From Pseudoxanthomonas sp. CF125 (GTDB taxonomy: Bacteria > Pseudomonadota > Gammaproteobacteria > Xanthomonadales > Xanthomonadaceae): DNA of 64,000 nt. The DNA is taken from positions 124,001-188,000 of the forward strand of contig NZ_FNLD01000001.1 in the NCBI RefSeq assembly GCF_900104085.1, written 5' to 3'. A program made the translations under genes and the position numbers. The notes beneath the pieces are model-generated. The model ran no database searches. It worked only from the letters and a program-made list of their open reading frames with translations, and was not told the origin of the DNA. Positions 18,411-27,027 of the stretch are shown piece after piece. How positions within the stretch are numbered: position 1 is the first letter of the stretch; each line of letters opens with the position of its first letter.

Positions 18411-18824
18411 ATGAATCGCAAGCTGAAAATCGGCAATCCGCAGATGAATCGCAAGCAGAGCGGCCTGACGCTGATGAGTTTCCTCGTCGTGCTGGCGGTG
18501 GTCGGTTTCGCCGCGTACATCGGCATGAAGCTGTTTCCGATGTATCAGGAGTACTACTCGGTGCGTACCGCGGCCAAGGGGTTGGCTTCGGAACCGGGTA
18601 TTGGCGACATGGATCCCTCCAAGATCGAGGACCTGTTCTTCCGCCGCCTGTACATCAACTACTCCGAAAACGTGAAGCCGGAGAACGTGAAGATCGAGCG
18701 TATAGACAACGGCTGGAACATGAAGATCAACTACGAGATCCGCCGTCCGCTGGTCGGCAATCTGGACGTGGTGGGCGTATTCGACATTTCGCAAGACCTG
18801 ACCCGTCACGGTGGCACCGATTGA
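18411..18824 (+). CDS. DUF4845 small membrane protein
   Basis: A 137-residue protein with one N-terminal membrane helix ('[21 protein letters not shown]') after a short basic stretch, then a mainly periplasmic domain. The '[19 protein letters not shown]' start looks like a pilin-type N-terminus, as is typical of the DUF4845 proteins found between lepB and rnc in beta- and gammaproteobacteria. Their function is unknown. ATG codons at 18411 and 18444 lie in a 13-base direct repeat, so either could be the start. It overlaps rnc by 14 bases. Confidence 0.85.
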   Translation: MNRKLKIGNPQMNRKQSGLTLMSFLVVLAVVGFAAYIGMKLFPMYQEYYSVRTAAKGLASEPGIGDMDPSKIEDLFFRRLYINYSENVKPENVKIERIDNGWNMKINYEIRRPLVGNLDVVGVFDISQDLTRHGGTD

Positions 18825-19497
18825 TCTGAAATTCCGTCACGGTGAGCTGGACAGCTACCGTTTCGCGGACCCGGGCCTGCTGCAGCAGGCCCTGACCCAT
18901 CGCAGCGCCGGCGCTCCGCACAACGAGCGCCTGGAGTTCCTGGGCGACGGTATCGTCAACCTGCTGGTCGCCGAAGTGCTGTTCCAGCGCTGGCCCAAGG
19001 CCGACGAAGGCGCCTTGACCCGCGCCCGCGCCGAACTGGTGCGCGAGGCCTCGCTGGCCACCATCGCGCGGCGTCTGGAATTGGGCGCCCGCCTGACCAT
19101 GGGGCCGGGCGAAATGAAATCCGGCGGTCATCGCCGCGACTCGATCCTGGCCGACGCGCTGGAAGCGGTGGTGGCGGCGATCTATCTCGATTCCGGATTC
19201 GAAGCCTGCCGCGTTGCCGTGCTGCCGTGGTTCGAGGAATCCCTGGCGGCGTTGCCGGTAGGCAAGCCGGGCAAGGACGCGAAAACGCGTCTGCAGGAAT
19301 GGCTGCAGGCCCGCCAGCGGCCGCTGCCGTCCTACGAGCTGGTTTCCGAAAGCGGCGACGATCACGCCAAGACTTTCAACGTCAGCTGCACCATCATCGA
19401 TCCTACCCTGACCGCCGAAGGCGAGGGCAGCTCGCGCCGCAACGCCGAGCAGGCCGCCGCCGCGGCCCTGCTGGAAAAACTGGATATCTCCACGTGA
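18811..19497 (+). CDS. rnc: Ribonuclease III
   Basis: Cleaves double-stranded RNA in rRNA and mRNA processing. The 228-residue product has the signature [10 protein letters not shown] (38-47) with the metal-binding carboxylates, and a C-terminal double-stranded RNA-binding domain ('[20 protein letters not shown]' to the end). The start is a GTG at 18811 inside the end of the preceding gene; the next conserved residues follow at once. Its stop overlaps the era start. Confidence 0.95.
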   Translation: MAPIDLKFRHGELDSYRFADPGLLQQALTHRSAGAPHNERLEFLGDGIVNLLVAEVLFQRWPKADEGALTRARAELVREASLATIARRLELGARLTMGPGEMKSGGHRRDSILADALEAVVAAIYLDSGFEACRVAVLPWFEESLAALPVGKPGKDAKTRLQEWLQARQRPLPSYELVSESGDDHAKTFNVSCTIIDPTLTAEGEGSSRRNAEQAAAAALLEKLDIST

Positions 19498-20417
19498 ACG
19501 CACAAACGCCCGGCAAAGACGGCCATCGCAGCGGCAGCATCGCCGTCATCGGCCGGCCCAACGTGGGCAAGTCCACGCTCACCAATGCGTTGGTCGGTTC
19601 CAAGGTCAGCATCGTTTCCAATCGGCCGCAGACCACGCGCCATCGCCTGCTGGGCATCGCCACTTTCCCGGAAGGCCAGATCGCGCTGGTGGATACGCCC
19701 GGCTTGCATAAGCAGGAGGGCAAGTTCTCGGCTTCGGCGATGAGCAAGGTGATGAACCGCGCCGCGCGCGGTGCGCTGGAAGATGTCGATGCCGCCGTAC
19801 TGGTCATCGAAGCCGGGCGCTGGGACGAAGCCGACACCCTGGCCTACAACGTGCTCAGCGACACCGGTATCCCGGTGATGCTGGTGGTCAACAAGGTCGA
19901 CCAGATCAAGGTCAAGTCCGAGCTGCTGCCCTTCCTGGGCAAGGTCACCGAAGGCCGCACGTTCGCCAGCGTGCATCTGGTCTCGGCGCTGAAGCGCAAT
20001 GGCCTGGAGCAACTGGTGCGCGACATGCTCGCGTTGCTGCCGGTGGCGCCACCGATGTTCGGCGAAGACGAAATCACCGACCGCAGCCAGCGGTTCATGG
20101 CCGGCGAACTGCTGCGCGAACAGCTGATGCGGCAGCTGGGCAACGAACTGCCTTATGCCACCACCGTGGAAATCGAGCGTTTCGCGGAAGAAGAGGGGTT
20201 GCTGCGCATCGGCGCGGTGATCTGGGTCGAGCGCGAAAGCCAGAAATCCATCGTCATCGGCAAGGGCGGCGCGCGGCTCAAGGAAATCGGCAGCAAGGCG
20301 CGCCTGCAGATGGAGCGCATGTTCGATGCGAAGGTCTTCCTGGAAACCTGGGTGCGCGTGCGCGAGGGCTGGTCGGGCGATGCGGCCGCCTTAAAGGCAT
20401 TCGGTTACAACGAATAG
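19494..20417 (+). CDS. era: GTPase Era
   Basis: Essential GTPase that binds 16S rRNA and aids 30S assembly. The 307-residue protein has GRPNVGKS (20-27), DTPG, NKVD and a C-terminal KH domain with '[14 protein letters not shown]'. It starts with GTG at 19494, overlapping the rnc stop (GTGA); no better start exists downstream before the P-loop. The rnc-era-recO order is conserved. A long REP inverted repeat follows it. Confidence 0.96.
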   Translation: MNAQTPGKDGHRSGSIAVIGRPNVGKSTLTNALVGSKVSIVSNRPQTTRHRLLGIATFPEGQIALVDTPGLHKQEGKFSASAMSKVMNRAARGALEDVDAAVLVIEAGRWDEADTLAYNVLSDTGIPVMLVVNKVDQIKVKSELLPFLGKVTEGRTFASVHLVSALKRNGLEQLVRDMLALLPVAPPMFGEDEITDRSQRFMAGELLREQLMRQLGNELPYATTVEIERFAEEEGLLRIGAVIWVERESQKSIVIGKGGARLKEIGSKARLQMERMFDAKVFLETWVRVREGWSGDAAALKAFGYNE

Positions 20418-20446
20418 CTTCGGCAGCTTTCGCCGGACCGCTGTTG

Positions 20447-20584
20447 GTGGGAGCGCCGTCTCGGCGCGAGCTCTTGCTTTTATGGAGCCAAGCTTAGTCA
20501 GCCCCCACGAAAAGACCGGATAGCAGGCTGACCCTGCTTTATTCGGACAAAAAGCAAGAGCTCGCGCCGAGACGGCGCTCCCAC
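20447..20584. repeat. REP pair, GTGGGAGCGCCGT family (variant copy)
   Basis: Perfect 35-base inverted arms, 20447-20481 and 20550-20584, separated by 68 bases, starting GTGGGAGCGCCGTCTCGGCG. The arms match the elements that bracket the RAYT gene (36471-36543 and 37139-37211), except for one T/C change and a longer tail. This is probably a dispersed copy of that transposase's cognate repeat. Confidence 0.92.
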
Positions 20585-20614
20585 AACACGGCGCAGCTCC
20601 TACAATGCGCATTG

Positions 20615-21361
20615 ATGCGTATCACCGCCGAAGCCGCCTACGTTCTGCATGCCCGCCCCTGGCGCGAGACCAGCTTGCTGGTGGAAGTCCTGGCCGAAAA
20701 TCACGGGCGGCTTGGGTTGGTGGCGCGCGGAGTTCAGGGTCCGAAGAAGCAGGTACTGCGCGCCGCCCTGCAACCGCTTCAGCACATCCGCCTGGACGCC
20801 GTGCAGCGCGGCGAACTGGCGCAGCTGGTAGCGGCCGAGGCGTTGGACGCCGCTCCCCGGTTGGCGGGCGAGGCGATGCTGGCGGCCTTCTACGTCAATG
20901 AGCTGGTGATGCGGCTGGCGCCACGCCAGGATCCGCATGGCGATCTGTATCGCATCTATGGGCAAACCCGATCGCGGCTGGGCAGGGAGAGCTTGCCTGG
21001 GGAGGGCTCACTGGCCTGGACCTTGCGGCGCTTCGAGCGCGACCTGCTGGAGTCGTTGGGTTCGGGTTTCGATCTGAGCGAAGACGCCGAAGGCGGAGCC
21101 ATCGATCCTGCCGCTCGCTATCGGATCGATCCGGAACAGGGTCCGCGCCGCCTGTTGAGCGATCGCGGGCGCGATGAGCGCAGCAACGCGGCCACGGGCA
21201 GCGCATTGTTGGCTCTGGCTGCCGACCGGCAACCCAATGCGGACGATCTCGCCAGCCTGCGTCTGGTCCTGCGCAGCGTGCTCAGCCATCACCTGGGTGG
21301 GCGCGGATTGAAATCCTGGGAAATGCTGAGCGAGCTTGGGCGGTTGAAACGACCCGGCTAA
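20615..21361 (+). CDS. recO: DNA repair protein RecO
   Basis: Recombination mediator that works with RecF/RecR to load RecA on gapped DNA. The 248-residue product has an N-terminal OB-fold ('[19 protein letters not shown]', 'GLVARGVQG') and an alpha-helical C-terminal part. I place the start at ATG 20615, three bases inside a possible TTG; no clear ribosome-binding site is visible. It follows era at 197 bases with a REP pair between. Confidence 0.92.
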   Translation: MRITAEAAYVLHARPWRETSLLVEVLAENHGRLGLVARGVQGPKKQVLRAALQPLQHIRLDAVQRGELAQLVAAEALDAAPRLAGEAMLAAFYVNELVMRLAPRQDPHGDLYRIYGQTRSRLGRESLPGEGSLAWTLRRFERDLLESLGSGFDLSEDAEGGAIDPAARYRIDPEQGPRRLLSDRGRDERSNAATGSALLALAADRQPNADDLASLRLVLRSVLSHHLGGRGLKSWEMLSELGRLKRPG

Positions 21362-21367
21362 CGCGAT

Positions 21368-21468
21368 GTAGGAGCGTTGTAGGAGCGTTGTAGGAGCGGT
21401 GTAGGAGCGACGTAAGTCGCGACGCGGCATTACCGAGAAAGCCTCATCGCGACTTACGTCGCTCCTAC
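21368..21468. repeat. GTAGGAGC REP pair with four tandem 11-bp heads
   Basis: Four consecutive 11-base units, GTAGGAGCG plus TT, TT, GT and AC (21368-21411), run into a perfect 22-base inverted pair (21401-21422 and 21447-21468). The head unit has apparently expanded in tandem. It separates the converging ends of recO and the REC-HPt gene. Confidence 0.9.
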
Positions 21469-21485
21469 AACGCTTCTACGCGCCT

Positions 21486-22220
21486 CTACACGCCTCCGGA
21501 GGATTGCGTATCGCGCACGGCCATCGAGAAATCCGTAAGCAGTCTTGCATCGGACAGCGATTTTTCCAGCACGGCAGCTGCCGCGTTCAAGCGCATCGCA
21601 CCGACGAAGCCGCTGCTGGCCTTCAATTGATGCAGTACTTTTTTGGCGACTTCCAGGTTGCCGGCCTGCAGCGCATCGCAGATCTCGTCGTGTTGTCTGG
21701 CGAGCTCTTCGAGGAACATCCGGCGCAGGGTCGCCACGTGCTCCTGATTGCCGTTCAATGCGGCCAGCGCAACGGCCTGATCCCATAACGGAAGAGCGCT
21801 GGAGCTGTGGTCCGCTTCCCCAACGCGATGGGGTTCGCGCGGGGGCTCGATTCCAAGCAGCTGCCCGGCCGCCTGTCGCAGTTGGACGGCGGTCAGCGGT
21901 TTGACCAGCACCAGATCGAACCCAGCGGCCAGCAGTTGCGCATGCAAGATCGGCGAATCGTCGGCGGTATGCGCGAGTGCGGGCGTGGCGGGGAAACGCG
22001 CGCGCAGATCCGCCAGCAGGTCCGTTCCGGAACCGTCGGGAAGATTGGCGTCCAGCAGCCACAGATCGTAGGCGCCCTCGTGCGCCAAGGCGGCGCGCAG
22101 GGAAGCGGCCGTATCGACTTCCGCCGGCAATGCCTGCAGCGCGGCGGCCATGAAACTGCAGCTGACGGAATCGTCTTCCACCAACAGCAAGCGAGGCTTC
22201 ATTCCCTGGCGATCCGACAT
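21486..22220 (-). CDS. Response regulator with C-terminal HPt domain
   Basis: A 244-residue protein. A receiver domain (about 8-125) has acidic residues Glu15-Asp16-Asp17, phospho-acceptor Asp57 in LLDANLPDG, Thr85 and Lys107. An HPt domain (about 145-240) carries His197 in LHQLKASSG. Such proteins pass phosphate between a hybrid kinase and another regulator. No histidine kinase is next to it. The start is uncertain: ATG 22220 (MSDRQGMK) or 22202 (MKPRLLLV). It is divergent from the YdbH-like gene with almost no gap. Confidence 0.85.
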   Translation of the reverse strand: MSDRQGMKPRLLLVEDDSVSCSFMAAALQALPAEVDTAASLRAALAHEGAYDLWLLDANLPDGSGTDLLADLRARFPATPALAHTADDSPILHAQLLAAGFDLVLVKPLTAVQLRQAAGQLLGIEPPREPHRVGEADHSSSALPLWDQAVALAALNGNQEHVATLRRMFLEELARQHDEICDALQAGNLEVAKKVLHQLKASSGFVGAMRLNAAAAVLEKSLSDARLLTDFSMAVRDTQSSGGV

Positions 22221-22236
22221 CGTTATGCTGCCTTCC

Positions 22237-24261
22237 ATGTCCCGCCGCATCTTACCGCTGCTCCTGTTGATGTTGTTGGCGGTGCCCGCCGCCGGGCAAG
22301 CCAGGACGGCGAGCGCACGCATCGCCAGGGTGGTCACGCCAGTGGCGACCCTGCAGGGCGTGACGGTGCGGCTGGAATGGCCGGATGCCGCCGAAACCGG
22401 GCGACTCACATTAACCGCCAGGCAAGTGACGGCGCCGGACCTCGGCTACCGTTTCGACAATCTCACTTGGCATTGCCCTCTGCAACGGGGCGCCCAGCAG
22501 GACGGCTGGCGCTGCGAAGGGCAAATCCGCAGCGCTGGTCGCGAGCCGTTGAAGCTTGGGATCGATCTGGCAACGGCCAGCACCGACGCGGTGCTGGCCG
22601 GTGGCGGTTCAAGCCTGGCCTTGCACCGCAACGCCGCCGCGCCCGACATCACCCGCATCGAGCTGACCCGTGTGCCGCTGGCATGGGCGCAAGCGCTGCT
22701 GGCGCAGGCCTGGCCCGAAGCGAATCTGAAAGCCGGGCAGATGTCGGGTTCGCTGAATATCCATACCCCCGAGTCGCGTCCGTTGCGGGTGGAAGGACGG
22801 CTCGCGTTCGCCGGGCTTGGCCTGGATACGCCCGATGGCAGCATCGCTGCCGAAGGCGTGGGCGCGCAGGTCGATCTGGACTACCGCAAGTCCGCCGGCT
22901 TGTCCCTGGTGACCGTGGAGGGCAGCTTGCGCGGCGGCGAGATGCTGGTGGGCAACGGCTACGTCGCTTTGCCGGCGACACCGGTAGCGATCAGCATCGC
23001 CGCGCGCCAGCAGGGCGAATCCGGCTGGGAAATTCCCCAGTTGCTGTGGGACGACGGCGGAGCGATGCGCGTACAAGGTTCGCTCGCTTTCGACGCGCAA
23101 TCGAACCTGCGCGATGCGGATCTGCGGATGGAGAGCGCGGACATGGCGCCGTTGCGTCCGCGCTATCTGTCCGGGTGGCTGGGATTGTTCGGATTGGGCG
23201 AGTTGGGTTTGCAGGGTGCCGCGAGCGCGCGGATGCAAGTGCAGGGCGGCGAGTTGATCCGCGCCGAAGCCCAGTTGCGCGAAGTGTCGGTGATCGATGC
23301 GCAACAGCGCTTCCGTTTCGACGGACTCAGCGGCAATCCCGTTTTTTCCGCCGGTCCGCCTGTCGACAGTGCGCTGCGCTGGCGCGGCGGCGAAATCCAC
23401 GGTCTGGCGTTTGGCGCCGCGGAACTGCCGCTGGACAGCGCCGAAGGCGGCATCGGCCTGCGCCAGGAGGTCACCGTGCCGATGCTGGGCGGCGGCTTGA
23501 GGTTCGAAGACATCAATCTGCGGCCGCCAGCGGGCGAACGTGGGCTGGAATTCGATTTTGGCCTGACCGTCGAAGGGCTGGATGTGGGCCTGCTGGCCAA
23601 GGCGCTGGACTGGCCCGCCTTCCAGGGGCGGCTCGACGGGCGTATCCCCAAAGCGCGCTACGCCGACGACCGGCTGGATTTCGAAGGCAATCTGGTCACC
23701 CATATGTTCGACGGCACCGTGCAGGTGTCGGGATTGGCGATGGAACGCCCGTTCGGCACGGCGCCGACGCTGTCGGCCAACATCATGATGGACGACATGA
23801 ACCTGCAGGCGCTGACCGGGGTTTTCGGATTCGGCGAGATCACCGGCGCATTGGATGGCAGCATCCGCAACCTGCGTCTGGTGGACTGGAAGGCGGAAGC
23901 TTTCGACGCCGATCTGCACACCGACCCGAACTGGAAAGGCAAGCGCCGCATCAGTCAGCGCGCGGTGCAGGACCTTTCCAGCGTCGGCGGCGCAGGTGGG
24001 CTGGGCGACAGCCTGCAGGCGCAGGCGTTGAAGCTGTTCGACGACTTCGGCTACCGCCGGATCGGCATCCGCTGCCGGCTTGCCGAAGAGGTTTGCGACA
24101 TGGACGGCCTTCGTTCAGCCGGCAACGGCTTTATTATCGTGGAAGGATCGGGCTTGCCGCGCCTGACCGTGGTGGGTTTCAACCACCGCGTCGATTGGCC
24201 CACGCTGGTCGAACGACTGGTGGCGGTCACGCAAGGCGACAGCAAGCCGGTCATCGAATAA
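22237..24261 (+). CDS. YdbH-like AsmA-family protein (lipid transport)
   Basis: A 674-residue protein with an N-terminal signal/anchor ('RRILPLLLLMLLAVPAAGQA') and a long periplasmic part of beta-rich repeats. The C-terminal 'DDFGYRRIGIRCRLAEEVC' and 'EGSGLPRLTVVGFNHRVDWP' are as in the YdbH family. In E. coli YdbH, TamB and YhdP are redundant bridge-like proteins for phospholipid delivery to the outer membrane. The following DUF1318 lipoprotein gene matches YdbL, supporting the assignment; a separate YnbE gene is not present. The start could also be ATG 22225. Confidence 0.8.
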   Translation: MSRRILPLLLLMLLAVPAAGQARTASARIARVVTPVATLQGVTVRLEWPDAAETGRLTLTARQVTAPDLGYRFDNLTWHCPLQRGAQQDGWRCEGQIRSAGREPLKLGIDLATASTDAVLAGGGSSLALHRNAAAPDITRIELTRVPLAWAQALLAQAWPEANLKAGQMSGSLNIHTPESRPLRVEGRLAFAGLGLDTPDGSIAAEGVGAQVDLDYRKSAGLSLVTVEGSLRGGEMLVGNGYVALPATPVAISIAARQQGESGWEIPQLLWDDGGAMRVQGSLAFDAQSNLRDADLRMESADMAPLRPRYLSGWLGLFGLGELGLQGAASARMQVQGGELIRAEAQLREVSVIDAQQRFRFDGLSGNPVFSAGPPVDSALRWRGGEIHGLAFGAAELPLDSAEGGIGLRQEVTVPMLGGGLRFEDINLRPPAGERGLEFDFGLTVEGLDVGLLAKALDWPAFQGRLDGRIPKARYADDRLDFEGNLVTHMFDGTVQVSGLAMERPFGTAPTLSANIMMDDMNLQALTGVFGFGEITGALDGSIRNLRLVDWKAEAFDADLHTDPNWKGKRRISQRAVQDLSSVGGAGGLGDSLQAQALKLFDDFGYRRIGIRCRLAEEVCDMDGLRSAGNGFIIVEGSGLPRLTVVGFNHRVDWPTLVERLVAVTQGDSKPVIE

Positions 24262-24276
24262 TCCAGGAGAAGCGAC

Positions 24277-24897
24277 ATGCAACGTTGGTTGGGAACCTCA
24301 TTCGCCGCGGCACTGCTGCTCACCGCCTGCGTCACCATCAATGTCTATTTCCCGGCTGCCGAAGCCAAGGAAGCGGCCAAGGAATTCGTGGACAAGGTGA
24401 TCGGCGACGACGCGCCCGCCAACGAAGCCAAGCCCGTGCCGCAAAACCCGGGCGGGCAGGGCGGCAGCGCTTCTCTGCGCTCGCCTCGTTCGTTCGACTG
24501 GCTGGCCTTGGTCGGCATCGGCACCGCCTACGCGCAGGAAAGCGCGGACATCAGCATCAAGACCCCCGCCATCCAGGCCATCCAGAACCGCATGGCCACG
24601 CGTTTCCAGACCCAACTGGCGGCAGGTTTCGACGCCGGCGCCCTGGGGCTGACCCGCGATGGCATGGTCGAGGTGCGCGACGCCTCCAAGCTGGCCTTGA
24701 AGGACCGGGTGGCCATCACCCAGGCCGTGGCGGACGACAACCGCGACCGCAAAGCGGTGTACCGCGAAGTGGCGGTGGCCAACGGCCATCCCGAATGGGA
24801 AAGCCAGATCCGCGGCATCTTCGCCCAGCAGTGGATCGCCAGCGCCCATGGCGGCTGGTGGTACCAGGACGCGGGCGGGAGCTGGAAGCAGAAGTGA
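24277..24897 (+). CDS. YdbL-like DUF1318 lipoprotein
   Basis: A 206-residue putative lipoprotein: signal with LTAC lipobox (Cys18), then 'INVYFPAAEAKEAAKEFVDK', a Pro/Gly-rich linker, and a C-terminal domain with 'VADDNRDRKAVYREVA' and 'GWWYQDAGGSWKQK'. The latter is the DUF1318/YdbL pattern. AGGAGA at 24264-24269 precedes the ATG. It lies 15 bases after the YdbH-like gene, so the two form an operon. The role in outer-membrane lipid homeostasis is inferred from the E. coli ydbH-ynbE-ydbL operon. Confidence 0.85.
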   Translation: MQRWLGTSFAAALLLTACVTINVYFPAAEAKEAAKEFVDKVIGDDAPANEAKPVPQNPGGQGGSASLRSPRSFDWLALVGIGTAYAQESADISIKTPAIQAIQNRMATRFQTQLAAGFDAGALGLTRDGMVEVRDASKLALKDRVAITQAVADDNRDRKAVYREVAVANGHPEWESQIRGIFAQQWIASAHGGWWYQDAGGSWKQK

Positions 24898-24905
24898 GCA
24901 ACGGC

Positions 24906-24932
24906 AAGGGGGCGAAAGCCCCCTTGGCTTTT
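24906..24932 (+). terminator. Terminator after the ydbL-like gene
   Basis: Hairpin AAGGGGGC-GAAA-GCCCCCTT (24906-24925) followed by GGCTTTT, 8 bases after the stop codon. The stem is strong; the U-run is short. Confidence 0.7.
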
Positions 24933-25038
24933 CCCCCTTTGTAAAAGAGGGCTGCGGGGATTTGCTCTTGATCTTGGCGGCGGGGAAAAAACAACAGCAA
25001 AAGCAAATCCCCCTCAATCCCCCTTTTTCAAAGGTGGA
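24933..25038. repeat. Inverted repeat, GGGGATTTGCTCTTG family
   Basis: Imperfect inverted arms (about 24933-24976 and 24998-25038) containing CCCCCTTTGTAAAAGAGGG and GGGGATTTGCTCTTGATCTTG. A closely similar element lies at 63800-63895. Both have CCCCCTTT..AAAGGGGG-type inner palindromes. Confidence 0.8.
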
Positions 25039-25121
25039 GGCAAAGCGGCGGCGCTTGCTTTCCGGCCTGCGCACCGCTTCTGCGACAATACGCCCCCGCA
25101 ATCGCACGCAGCCCCCGCCAC

Positions 25122-26450
25122 GTGGCAAGACCCCGCAGCCCCCGCATCGATAAAACCCCGTTCGAAGTCCAGATCGTCGACCACAGCCACGACGGCCGCG
25201 GCGTAGCCCGTCGGGACGGCAAGACCATGTTCGTGTCCGGTGCACTGCCGGGCGAACGGGTGATGGTCGAGCAGACCGCCAAGAACCGGCACTTCGATGA
25301 AGGCCGCATGGTCGAAGTGCTGCAGGCTTCGCCGGACCGCGTTGCGCCGCGCTGCGAACATTTCGGCGTGTGCAGCGGTTGCGTGCTGCAGCACCTGGCC
25401 GAAGACAAACAGATACTGCTCAAGCAGCGCGTGTTGCTGGAGAATCTCGAACGCATCGGCCACGTCGCGCCGCAGACCGTGCTGCCGCCATTGACCGGCG
25501 ACAGCTGGGGATATCGCCGCAAGGGTCGCTTCTCGGTGCGCCGGGTCAACAAAAAGGACAAGACCCTGGTCGGTTTCCGCGAGACCGACCCGCGTTTCGT
25601 TGCCGATCTGCGGATATGCCACACCGTCATCCCGCAGATCGGCGAACGTATCGAAGCGCTGGCGCTGCTGGTGGAAAGCCTGGACGCACGCAACGATATT
25701 CCACAGATCGAGTTCATCGCCGGCGACGGGGCTGTGGCGCTGGTATTCCGCCATTTGAACCCATTGGACGACGCCGATCGCGCCAAGCTCACCGCCTTCG
25801 CGCAGCAGCACGGTTTCGCCTTCTATCTGCAATCCGGCGGCATCGACACGGTGGTGCCGCTATGGCCGGACGCGCCGAAGCTGGCCTTCGCGTTGCCGCA
25901 ATGGAACGTGGAACTAGCGTTCCTTCCGCTGGATTTCATCCAGGTCAACGCCACGCTCAACCAGAAGATGATCGCGCGGACCTTCGAACTGCTGGATCCG
26001 CAACCACAGGACCGCATCCTGGATCTGTTCTGCGGACTGGGCAATTTCACCCTGCCCATGGCCCGGCTGGCCGGCGAAGTGGTGGGCGTGGAAGGCGAAG
26101 CCGGACTTGTCGCCCGTGCGCGCGCCAATGCCGAACACAACGGCCTGGTCAATGCGCATTTCCACGCCGCGGACCTGACCGAAGACCAGCGCGGCACACC
26201 CTGGATGCGGCAGGGCTTCAATAAACTGCTGCTGGACCCGCCGCGCTCGGGCGCCGACGAGGTATTGAAACAGTTGCCGCTCAAGAATATCGACCGCATC
26301 GTCTATGTCAGCTGCCACCCGGCTTCGCTGGCGCGCGATGCCGGGTTCCTGGTCAAGGAGCGCGGTTACAAACTCAAGGCGGCCGGCGTGATGGACATGT
26401 TCCCTCACACCGGCCATGTGGAAAGCATCGCTTTATTCGAGATGAAGTAG
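25122..26450 (+). CDS. rlmD: 23S rRNA (uracil-1939-C5)-methyltransferase RlmD
   Basis: SAM-dependent enzyme making m5U at 23S position 1939. The 442-residue protein has an N-terminal TRAM domain. The Fe-S cluster cysteines are Cys78, Cys84, Cys87 and Cys166, the methyltransferase core has DLFCGLGNFTLP, and the catalytic Cys398 lies in VYVSCHPASLARD. The start is a GTG at 25122; the TRAM domain begins shortly after, so the choice is reasonable. It is followed closely by a CYTH gene. Confidence 0.94.
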   Translation: MARPRSPRIDKTPFEVQIVDHSHDGRGVARRDGKTMFVSGALPGERVMVEQTAKNRHFDEGRMVEVLQASPDRVAPRCEHFGVCSGCVLQHLAEDKQILLKQRVLLENLERIGHVAPQTVLPPLTGDSWGYRRKGRFSVRRVNKKDKTLVGFRETDPRFVADLRICHTVIPQIGERIEALALLVESLDARNDIPQIEFIAGDGAVALVFRHLNPLDDADRAKLTAFAQQHGFAFYLQSGGIDTVVPLWPDAPKLAFALPQWNVELAFLPLDFIQVNATLNQKMIARTFELLDPQPQDRILDLFCGLGNFTLPMARLAGEVVGVEGEAGLVARARANAEHNGLVNAHFHAADLTEDQRGTPWMRQGFNKLLLDPPRSGADEVLKQLPLKNIDRIVYVSCHPASLARDAGFLVKERGYKLKAAGVMDMFPHTGHVESIALFEMK

Positions 26451-26456
26451 AAACCG

Positions 26457-27005
26457 ATGGGAATCGAGATAGAACGCAAATTCCTGGTCACCAGCGACGC
26501 CTGGCGCGCCGCCGCTCATGAGGTCGCGCCGATGGCGCAGGGCTACCTGAACGATCTGGCCATGGTCGAAGGGGGCGCGCAGAAGGCCTCGGTGCGCGTG
26601 CGCATCGAAGGCGACGACGCCTACCTGAACCTGAAATCCCGCGAACGTGGCCACACCCGGCAGGAGTTCAACTATGCCGTCCCCGTGGACGAAGCACGGG
26701 CCTTGCTGGCGCTGTGCGTCGGGGGGCTGATCGACAAGCGCCGCCACTACGTGCGCCACGAAGGCCATCTGTGGGAAGTGGACGAATTCCTGGACGAGAA
26801 CGCCGGCCTAGTGGTCGCCGAAATCGAGCTGCAGCAGGCCGATGAAGCCTTCGCACTGCCCGAATGGGCCGGCAAACAGGTGACCGACTCGCTGCGCTAT
26901 TACAATCTGGCCCTGGCGTCGTATCCGTACTCGCAGTGGACGGACGACGAACGCGCCGCCAGCGATATCGCCCCCGCTGTCAAAGATCCCGCTGTCAAAA
27001 GATGA
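26457..27005 (+). CDS. CYTH domain protein, probable inorganic triphosphatase
   Basis: A 182-residue CYTH protein with the signature EIERKFLV (4-11) and alternating charged strands ('ASVRVRIEGDDAYLNLKSRE', 'RRHYV', 'WEVDEFLDENAGLVVAEIEL') that line the triphosphate tunnel. Stand-alone bacterial CYTH proteins hydrolyse inorganic triphosphate, and some act as adenylate cyclases. The direct neighbour rlmD (6 bases away) suggests co-transcription. A tail after about residue 155 is not part of the fold. Confidence 0.88.
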   Translation: MGIEIERKFLVTSDAWRAAAHEVAPMAQGYLNDLAMVEGGAQKASVRVRIEGDDAYLNLKSRERGHTRQEFNYAVPVDEARALLALCVGGLIDKRRHYVRHEGHLWEVDEFLDENAGLVVAEIELQQADEAFALPEWAGKQVTDSLRYYNLALASYPYSQWTDDERAASDIAPAVKDPAVKR

Positions 27006-27027
27006 TATGTCCTGAGGAATTGGAAGC

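Noticed and set aside
20447-21468. Repeated palindromes as a possible CRISPR array
   Set aside because: The repeats are inverted pairs with REP-type heads, not regularly spaced direct repeats, and there are no cas genes.
21807-24944. A 1045-codon open frame on the plus strand overlapping the YdbH-like gene
   Set aside because: It is an Arg/Gly/Ala-rich shadow in another frame; the YdbH-like frame has a signal sequence and family residues.
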